Source: Undaria pinnatifida
Taxonomy: Eukaryota > Sar > Phaeophyceae > Laminariales > Alariaceae
Direction: 5' to 3'
Assembly (NCBI GenBank): GCA_012845835.1
Contig: JABAKD010000016.1
Coordinates: 3,094,359 to 3,158,358 of the forward strand
DNA length: 64,000 nt
Under the pieces are notes generated by a model. That model searched no databases, was not told the origin of the DNA, and saw only the letters and a list, made by a program, of their open reading frames with translations. Made by a program: the position numbers and the translations under genes. Positions 57,101-64,000 of the stretch are shown one piece after another. The first letter of the stretch is position 1; each line of letters begins with the position of its first letter.

Positions 57101-57728
57101 GAAAAAACAGAGAAGAAGCGCTACGCCAACCTCCCGTACGAGCAAAGCCACCCCCGCACCAATCTTAGACAACGCCGCCTCAACGAGAGATCGCCCTCCT
57201 CTTCTACGTTTTCCTCCTCGCCCGCGACCACGCAGACCAATCAATGCGACAGCCTTCACGTAACAAACAAAGCAATCTTCTTCCAAAACCTCGCCGGCTG
57301 ACATGTCCTCATGTCGACGTTTGATGCAAACCGACTTTGCATCCTGTCAACTTCGAACCTCCATTGCCACGGGGGCAGCAGTGCAGTCTCTTCATTAATG
57401 CCAAGGCCTCTTTTGTTCCGCCTAGAGGCGACGCAGGTTCTCAATAATACTCTTTTCGGTATTTTTGTTTGATAGACGCCAACTTTTACTTGACGGCGCT
57501 AATAGTTTGTTTCGCCTATCCTTGCCTTCTTTATTGTATAATATTACGTTTTTTCTTTTGTCAAAGCATGACTTTCATAATCCCATGTTCGTATGAAACT
57601 CTTGGCATTACTTTAAAGTTCAATGCATGCCAAATCGGACAGCTACACCTTAAGTGGTCGAAGTGCTGCCCTGCCCTACCCGAAGCATGGGCGCCGGCGA
57701 ATGCCGGCGCCCATTCGGAGCCCTTGTA
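54195..57728 (+). mobile_element. Composite repeat Z, copy 3, without the TIR transposon
   Basis: D head (54195-54540), one partial and one full B unit (54545-55219), middle (55220-56566), SINE G (56567-56880), J (56880-57728) ending in the hairpin. About 3.5 kb, collinear with copy 1. D-to-B junction differs from copy 1: sequence between D tail and the B array is missing. Confidence 0.75.
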
Positions 57729-58033
57729 ACAGTGTATTATTATGTAGTATAAGACCAAAGCTGACGCCCAATTGCGTCGCTTTCGTTTTTTTTTATCCAT
57801 GATGGATTATTACCAAGAAAAATAGTACAATCATTGTTCAACAACAATTGTTGTCTTTTGTTTGTTTGGTTTCTTCATTTCATTTTTCCGTTATCCTCGC
57901 ACTACTCGTATGATACCCCCTACTATATGCTCTGGCGCCCCCTCCCAGTAGTACAACTCAGAACCGCGCTCATGTAATACGTAGCGGGCCCTCCTCCCCA
58001 ATACGTATGATCGCCTTCATTTCTATCGTAAGA
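57729..58033. other. No gene; small SINE G fragment
   Basis: 57955-58025 resembles the SINE G body in reverse (GCGGGCCCTCCTCCCC). Otherwise anonymous. Confidence 0.4.
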
Positions 58034-58041
58034 ATAATTCA

Positions 58042-58557
58042 TAGGGCTGGGTACTGGCGCTGCGCGCCAGTACAAGTTATACTGGCTGCGTCAGCAGCCA
58101 GTATACTGGATCCGGTCAGTATACTGGTGGCGCGGCGAAGCCGCGCGGTCGCGGCTGCGCCGCGACCATCGGCCCCCCCCGGCTGGTGAGGGGGCCTCGC
58201 CGGAGGCGAATTTTTACGCGATTTGGCTTCACTAGAGCATAAAAAATGAGTGATTTTGGCTCATATGACAGAGGCACTTTTGTGGGGAAAACGGCACTAA
58301 AATTCGAGTTCAACGCCCAAATATGTACCGATTTTCAACATGGAGGATGTGTAGAATGTAGCACAAATCTTTAACTTTGCAACGTCCATTCAGCAGGCAG
58401 CCTGAAGCTATGGGTTTCCGCTGGTTCTTGAGGCGTATATTGGGATCTTCGTCTATATGCGAATGTACTGGTGTACTGGCAGGTCGGTTTACCAGTATCA
58501 GGATACTGCCAGTACTAGTACTACTGGCAGTACGTACTGGTTCAGTACCCAGCCCTA
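58042..58557. mobile_element. hAT-type MITE with 8-bp target duplication
   Basis: 15 bp terminal inverted repeats starting TAGGGCTGGGTACTG; ATAATTCA at 58034-58041 and 58558-58565 is an exact 8 bp target duplication, which is diagnostic of hAT. Left 160 bp is a chain of perfect hairpins (ACTGGCGC/GCGCCAGT; ATACTGGCTGC/GCAGCCAGTAT; GGTCGCGGC/GCCGCGACC); the right side has TACTGCCAGTA/TACTGGCAGTA. 516 bp with no transposase. A minus-strand frame inside (RLKNQRKPIASGCL) is protein-like but of unknown origin. Confidence 0.93.
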
Positions 58558-58565
58558 ATAATTCA

Positions 58566-58744
58566 GCAATTTTTCTTGCTTCGTTGACTCGCTCGCGTCG
58601 AATTACACACCACGACAACATAAAAAGAATAAAAGAGAAGCAACAGCCGGTCTTCTGTGGAGACCACGCATTATGAGTATGCACAAACTCCGCAACATCA
58701 TGGTCCAGCGTATCTTTTTTTTTATTGTTAAAATAGCTTTGTAG
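58566..58744. other. No gene recognised
   Basis: Short anonymous stretch between the hAT element and retroposon H copy 3. Confidence 0.3.
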
Positions 58745-58873
58745 AGCGTTGGGCTGCGAAAGCAACTGAGTTAAATCGACACACGACGCGTATAAAAATA
58801 CGTGGAAGTGTGGGTAGCCGAAGCTTTATTTTTCCCCATCCGCCGGAGGATTCAAAAAAAAAAAAAAAAAAAT
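58745..58873 (+). mobile_element. Short retroposon H, copy 3, with A tail
   Basis: Lacks the first ~20 bases of copies 1 and 2, contains CGTAT-AAAA-ATACG in place of the GAAA-loop stem, and ends GCCGGAGGATTC followed by an A run (58855-58872). 5' truncation plus A tail supports retroposition. Confidence 0.75.
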
Positions 58874-60167
58874 GCATGCTCACGTGCGTAGTGATACAGA
58901 TACAGCAGTGAGTGGGTACCCCGATATAAGAGCTCCGGGATGAGAGCGTTCGGGGTCAAATCGGCATGTCCCGCCTGTAGTAAAAACTGTCTATTTCCCA
59001 CTACAGGTAAGAGAATTTTTAATGTGTAGCTAAGAGCGCGTTTTTCGGCTTGTCACGAGGCGCTCTTAAATCGTGGTACCCACTGCTCTAGTACCTGTTT
59101 GTGTGGGAAAACTGATGCAACTCAAGCAACACGAAGATTGCAGAAGCGCGGGGTAAAATTAAATTGCAGTAAATGAAAGCTGAGCTGTGCCCGCACTTGC
59201 AGAAATGTTTGACGCGCCCGTATATGATACGTGCGGGCATACTTCGTACCGGGGCATGCAGTAGTATTAATATTAATAGTAGCACCGTATACGTAATGCA
59301 TGGGAACAGGGCAACAATAGGACGATAGTTTTGTCGGCTTTTGCAAACACTCTGATCCAACCCGGATCTGACCCTGTAAACTTACACTCTAGGTATAATA
59401 CGCCGTTACCGCCGGAGAGGTCGTGAGCGCGAAAGGACAACCGGAATACGAAAACATGTAGTTTTGGTTAGTTTTTGTATATTTTGGCGGATGGATGGGG
59501 AAATATAAAGGTTCCAATAACCTCGCCACACTCGAGGCTTCCACGTTGTATTTTCACACACGACGACTTGTGTCAATTTATCTCAATTGATTACAGTCCA
59601 GCGCTGCTATCTAACGTGTCCTTCAGTTGTTCCACCGTGGTAGTAGTAGCGGCAGCGCGAGCTCTCCCACGAAACACCAAACATCTACCATAATGATGCC
59701 GCTAATAATACTGCTGTTGCGATGAGTTTCAACAGTTTGTTGCTGTTGTTGTTCTACTTTGCAGCAAGCAGCTGTTTTTTTAGTGCCGTTTTGTACACAA
59801 CAACTAGTAGTGCAACATCGGCCGGTCGCCCCGGTGGTTTATTAGTAACAATAATGAATGGTCGATTGCAAGTCGGAAACACGATGCGGATGAAGCGCAC
59901 GACAGCAATCATATCAAGCTCCGTAATGCGTCGCCGCCCGCAAACTCCCCATACCTGTCCCACCCCCCACCCCTGCCCCCCCCCCCCCCCTTCTCTCCTC
60001 CTCTCCCCCCTCCTGCTTCCCCCTTGCCCTCCCTCGGACTTCCAAAAAAATTAAGCAACAATTAAAAATGTACAAATCATTAACCTTGTCCCCCCTGCAC
60101 CCCCCTCCGCCCTCCCCCGCATGCGTCAATTACTTGACAAACTTCTTTCGCAAAAACTACACTACAG
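58874..60167. other. Upstream region of the lipoxygenase-like gene
   Basis: Mostly anonymous. 59815-59890 has a SINE-like head (GGTCGCCCCGGTGGTTTATT). 59960-60050 is a strong C/T tract on the plus strand, 118 to 208 bases before the ATG; such tracts can mark promoters, but this is unproven. Confidence 0.35.
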
Positions 60168-63100
60168 ATGAGCAACTCCAGTGCCATCAAGGCAATGGTG
60201 GCCCTAACCTCCTTTACGGCTACCTCGGCTTTCGTCGCACCCGCCCACCTCGGCAAGATCATCTCCAACCCGACGGTGCCGGCGCCCAACACTGACCGCG
60301 CACCCTCGTCCACGGGCCGCGGTGCCGCCGTGGCACCCCTTTCTGCCTTCTCCTTTTCGTCGATCACCGACATTTTCAGCCGTGAGTTACCCCCCCCCCC
60401 CCCCCGCGCGCGCGCGCGCGCCATCAACAGCAATAATGTGTGTATGTGCGCACAGTCGTGGTTCCTCTCTACAACGCCGGTATGTGCCAACCAGAAACGC
60501 CGGCACTTGATAGCGGCAACCGGCACTATTTCCTCACACACACGGGCAACGACCCACCCTGAGGCCGTGGCGAAGCCGCGGCGCCCTTCTTTTTCCCCGT
60601 TTTTTTGTTTGTTTTTAAAGCATGACCCGCTACATTTTTAGCCGTGAGTGGCTGGGGGTCGTTTTCCCCGCTGTGGCAGGCCTACCGTATAAAGCGATCC
60701 AAATGTGGTCTACTGTATAAAGCGATCCGAACGATTAGGGCGGGGAGTTGGCTCACCGGCGACCAAGCCTATGGTGGGGGGTCACTTTTGGGGGAGTTAA
60801 TTCGCGATAGCTCGGGGTCCCTCGCGCGAGTAACCCCTCCCCCCCCGTTCCCTTTTGCGTCTCAAGATTTCGTGCTTCTTTTTTCCTTTTTTTCGATATG
60901 AATCCCCAATGGAATGGAAAAGCTACGTGAATGCTGCACCAATAGAAATCACCCCCGACGAAGTCATCTAGTCCGTGTGGTATAGAGTATTAGAGTCACT
61001 CGTGCGAGTGGTGAAAACCCGGAAGCGGAAGAGGGGGTACCCCCGTCCCCTTAAAATATGCATATAATAATTAGCCTCGGTGGTAAAACATTATGTGTAT
61101 ATTGGGGTTGGCGTTGGGTGGCAACGACGCTGTAAAACATGCCAATCGCTGCGTGAGCTAGACAACCAGGCTACCGTTTTTTTGTTTCTTGTTTTTCGGC
61201 GGTCACATGATGGCTATCGAGTTAGATCATATTGTGCGGGGTGGAGAACCCTAACTCCGCACAAGGGGGATGATCGCATCACGCAGTGTGAATGTGGCAA
61301 GGCACCCACGAGGCAGTTGAATAGTAATACCCACTGCTGTCTATGGAGTGGTCACACCAGAAAACAAAGTAACTCATTGGCGTTGACATCCATTAGCAAC
61401 AAAGTAGGCACGAGATGCAGAAGTCCGTCTTCCGAGCGGTTCTTGGAAGGATACAGTTCATCCTTGATGCGCCTCGCCGAACCCCTCACGGCGCTTCGCG
61501 CTTGGTGCAAGCCATGTCTGCCTGCTTGGTGCAAACCCGACGTGCTCCGTCCCGACATAGTAGGGATGCGAGGGTCTATGGTCGTACGACTACGGCCGTG
61601 CACAAACTGAGCACACACCCAACCGTACGTAGTCATGCATGCATGGTCGTCGGTCTGAAGTAAGGAATCTCAGAACAAAAAAAAAGTGCACCTCTATCCA
61701 ACGCATGTGTCCTTTCAGAACACATTCATTGCTGTGCCGGCTTGTCTTGGGCTCGTGTCTCAAAAAAAAAAAGGCACGTACTACGATAGAGCAGGTGGCA
61801 CTTTTCGTCCAAAATGGTTTCTGGGTGACGGGGTGTTGCGATTTGTCGTGCTCCCCGGATCCCTTCGGCAACTATGCAGACCCTACTTCAAAACAGCATC
61901 CACCACTTGACAATATCATCCATCCATGAAGGATATTTTGATGTAGGGTCTGCATATTGCCGAAGGGATGCAGGTAAAACGGGGGGCACGATGAATCGGG
62001 TGTCGTACATTATTGTGTTTTTCACAATGAATGGATGGAACTAACCTTAACCCTACCATCCCTAGATGAATCGCAACATGGGGCGCTCCTTACAACCCAA
62101 AGTCGTCGGAAAATACGAGCTATATATGTGTGTTTCTTTAACATGATTCTCGATGTAGACTATAATAATACCTATAACCCAAAATCGTCGAATAAATAGG
62201 TGTGTGTGTGTGTGTGTTTTTCACCTACACCTACCTGGGCCATGGGATTTTTCGTCCGGTAGCAGTTTTGTTCTTCTCCCCACGAGTTTTTGCGTTAAAA
62301 ATGTGTTCACGCCTGTACAATTGGAAAGCCTAATTGGGGACAAATTTACTTGAAGTTACAATAGGGAACAATACTTGAAGCTAGTACAGGGTTAAGCTCC
62401 CACCGTGAGAACCTCAGAAAAAAAAATGGTGCACCTCTATCGTAGCAGGCGTCAAAGATCATTTTTCTGGTCCTGGTCCTGGTCCTGTTCTATTTTTTAT
62501 TTTTATTTTTCCCCTGGAGCAGGCGCCGAACGCGAAACCGGAACCTGCCTCCCGCAAGATGAGAAGGCCGACCAGGCGGCCCGCAAGAAGCAGCTCGAGA
62601 CGGCGCGGTCGGAATACAAATGGAACATGGAGGTGAGCTGCTGTGCCGATCCATTAACGGACCCACCGACGAAGTAGTGTGAAATTAAAGGTGGGGGACA
62701 CAGAGTGCTCCCTGCAGGTCTGCCAATTGAGCAGGTCTTCGGAGAGTACTCGCTTTCGTTCCTTCGTAGAGATGTAGCTTTATTCGTTTCCACCAGAGCC
62801 CGGGATAGCTTCTGAGATCGGAGGCGCGTGCCTCCGATCTAATTCCTAACTTCCCCGAATATAAACCGCCAACCTTATCATACGAAACCCATCCAAATGA
62901 TCTCAAATTCGGATACCTACAGGCCTTTCGAGGCCGTATCTTAACAGTAGTGTATCACATCGGACTCGCGATGTAGATCATCCACAGATCAAATATCTGA
63001 CTAATACGCTGCAACATAATGCACGACATAATGTAATAACGTATCACATTGGACAGATGACGGTCTAGATCATCTATAGAACCTATACCAGGCATCTGTT

Positions 63101-63568
63101 ATTATTGTGATATGTGTGCAGGATCTGTGCAGCGCAAGTCCAACCCAGGAAGCATGTATTATTAATACACCATGCAGGTCATCCAGCTATCACACAGCAA
63201 CATGATCTATATAGACCATGCAGATAATATAGGCCAAGGATTAGTCGGCCCCGAAGGACATACATCATTAACAGATGTCATCTGCCCGGTGTGCCCAAAA
63301 TCTTGCTACGATGGACGATCTACCTGCCGTGAAATATTTAAATCATGAGTAGATATATAGCAATGGAGGTATCACGCGCAACTTGCGAAGGTGAGTTTTG
63401 ATCAAGATCCTTTTCCATGCCTGCAAATTCTTGCTGCGACCGGCGCGAACAGGGCATCCCCGTAGGCACCCCTTTCCTTGATGGCTACCCCGACCAGGAG
63501 TTCCCGAAGGCTCCGTGGCTGGCGGAGTTCGTCAAGTCCGCCCTTATAATTGTCACGGGAACCATCAG
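60168..63568 (+). CDS. Probable plastid-targeted lipoxygenase, N-terminal exons (incomplete at window end)
   Basis: Three exons deduced by eye: 60168-60381, 62523-62632 and 63453-63568, joined by GTGAGT..CAG, GTGAGC..CAG and a further GTGTGC donor. Phases match (1, then 0, then 2). Exon 1 encodes a hydrophobic leader and TSAFVAPAH, an ASAFAP-like site for import through complex plastid membranes, then a Ser/Pro/Ala-rich transit stretch. Exon 2 reads CLPQDEKADQAARKKQLETA then RSEYKWNME; exon 3 has PDQEFPKAPWLAEFVK. LPQ(N/D)D, Arg..Leu..Arg..Tyr spacing and a FP..WL block are typical of the start of plastid/cyanobacterial-type lipoxygenases, which oxygenate polyunsaturated fatty acids. The catalytic His/Asn/Ile iron ligands would lie beyond 64000. 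Extra exons inside the 2.1 kb intron 1 cannot be excluded. Family call moderate, plastid targeting fairly strong. Confidence 0.6.
61098..61245 (+). repeat. Repeat N, copy 1
   Basis: GGTTGGCGTTGGGTGGCAAC, GTAAAACATGCCAATCGCTG, CACATGATGGCTATCGAG. Second copy at 63845-64000. Confidence 0.7.
61854..61967. repeat. Inverted repeat in intron 1
   Basis: GATCCCTTCGGCAACTATGC..AGACCCTAC and its inverted copy GTAGGGTCTGCATATTGCCG..AAGGGAT, arms of about 30 bp with one or two mismatches, spacer about 50 bp, including CATCCATCCATG. Confidence 0.75.
62633..63452 (+). other. Intron 2 of the lipoxygenase-like gene
   Basis: Donor GTGAGC after ATGGAG, acceptor GAACAG before GGCATCCCC. Holds a perfect 11 bp-stem hairpin (62815-62840) and, close to the acceptor (63369-63412), a diverged family A arm (TATCACGCGCAACTTGCGAA, GGTGAGTTTTGATC). 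Confidence 0.5.
62815..62840. other. Perfect 11 bp-stem hairpin
   Basis: AGATCGGAGGC and GCCTCCGATCT around a GCGT loop. Confidence 0.85.
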
Positions 63569-63844
63569 GTGTGCTCTCCCTCCGATCGTTGTGTTTTGCA
63601 TTATTATCAACACTCATATTACAATAATACGTTTGACACGCCCCCGTCTCCATATATATATATATGCAAAGTACGGCACTGTCTTGTTGTCTTCGATCAA
63701 AATCATAACCGTAAAACATTGAGATTTTGACACGCCCCTCCCCCCCCCCCTTTCCAATACCTTCCGCCTCCGTATACCACTGCTGGCGTTTCTACACGGC
63801 ATACTGTGAACCATAATATCGCCTCCTTTCCCTATATTGTATGT

Positions 63845-64000
63845 AGGGTGGGTTGGCGCCGGTTGGCAACGACGCTATAAAACATGCCGCTCACTACGTA
63901 AGTTAGACCACCAGGGTACCGTTTATTTTTTATGCGGTCGATCACATTTTATTTTTTTTGCGGTCGATCACAGCTGGCGATCGAGTTGATCATTTTGCGG
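63845..64000 (+). repeat. Repeat N, copy 2 (cut by window end)
   Basis: GGTTGGCGCCGGTTGGCAAC, ATAAAACATGCCGCTCACTA, GGTACCGTTTATTTTTTATG, GCGATCGAGTTGATCAT. It follows the third exon's donor, so lies in intron 3. Confidence 0.65.

Larger units (their letters stand above)
60382..62522 (+). other. Intron 1 of the lipoxygenase-like gene, with repeats
   Basis: Donor GTGAGT, acceptor preceded by a T/C-rich tract (62490-62515) and CAG. Contains a CG-dinucleotide run (60404-60420), palindromes of the CTCGCGCGAG type (60814, 60991), repeat N (61098-61245), an inverted repeat (61854-61967) and (GT)n at 62203-62218. A second TTTAGCCGTGAGTG donor-like copy occurs at 60637. Confidence 0.5.

Overview
The window is nuclear DNA of a eukaryotic alga, most likely a stramenopile and plausibly a brown alga. 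The only host-type gene I can defend lies at the right edge (60168 onward). Its first exon begins with a signal-peptide-like stretch followed by a TSAFVAP motif, the hallmark (ASAFAP-type) of plastid import presequences in algae with red-derived complex plastids. Its exons meet at consensus GT..AG borders with matching phase. An interstitial TTAGGG-like tract at about 51960-52010 and many tRNA-derived SINEs fit a nuclear chromosome. No rRNA, intact tRNA gene, CRISPR array or bacterial operon is visible. The species assignment is inference.

Layout. 1-2909: the 3' end of a decayed Ty3/gypsy-type retrotransposon pol gene (integrase, GPF module, chromodomain-like tail). 2910-9030: mostly anonymous sequence, a G-run-rich inverted-repeat element (family A) and a ~300 bp tandem repeat. 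9039-12370: families P, A, a minisatellite, a J fragment, a LINE tail (E) and a T retroposon. 12395-19408: two head-to-tail copies of a large composite repeat (family Z: head D, a 460 bp tandem array B, a middle with SINE G, and a tail J ending in a perfect hairpin); one copy is split by a 918 bp TA-flanked TIR transposon. 19409-23470: more A and J copies. 24255-26815: family L interrupted by a SINE and by a LINE tail. 27137-35500: D clusters, SINEs, a LINE endonuclease fragment fused to an E tail, and a T copy hit by three nested E insertions. 35500-45412: families H, A, F, E, P, a decayed 359-codon reading frame whose only internal stops are TAA/TAG, and a 1.48 kb TIR element nested in an E copy. 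46246-49545: foldback structures. 49815-51860: family A and a second zinc-finger-bearing TIR element. 52074-53215: a trinucleotide array, retroposon H and a tandem tRNA-like array. 53966-57728: an A copy and a third Z copy. 58042-58557: a hAT-type MITE with exact 8 bp target duplication. 60168-63568 onward: a probable plastid-targeted lipoxygenase, incomplete at the window end.

How the parts relate. This is a transposon-on-transposon landscape in which insertion order can be read from broken copies: E into T, E into L, SINE F between L units, a TIR element into E, a TIR element into Z, retroposon H into SINE G, and S into A. Several elements (E, T, S) share a similar 3' tail (TTAATGTGA..GAAC plus a short tandem repeat), suggesting one LINE machinery mobilises them. 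Apart from the lipoxygenase candidate, reading frames over 60 codons are mostly repeats read by chance or decayed transposon genes.
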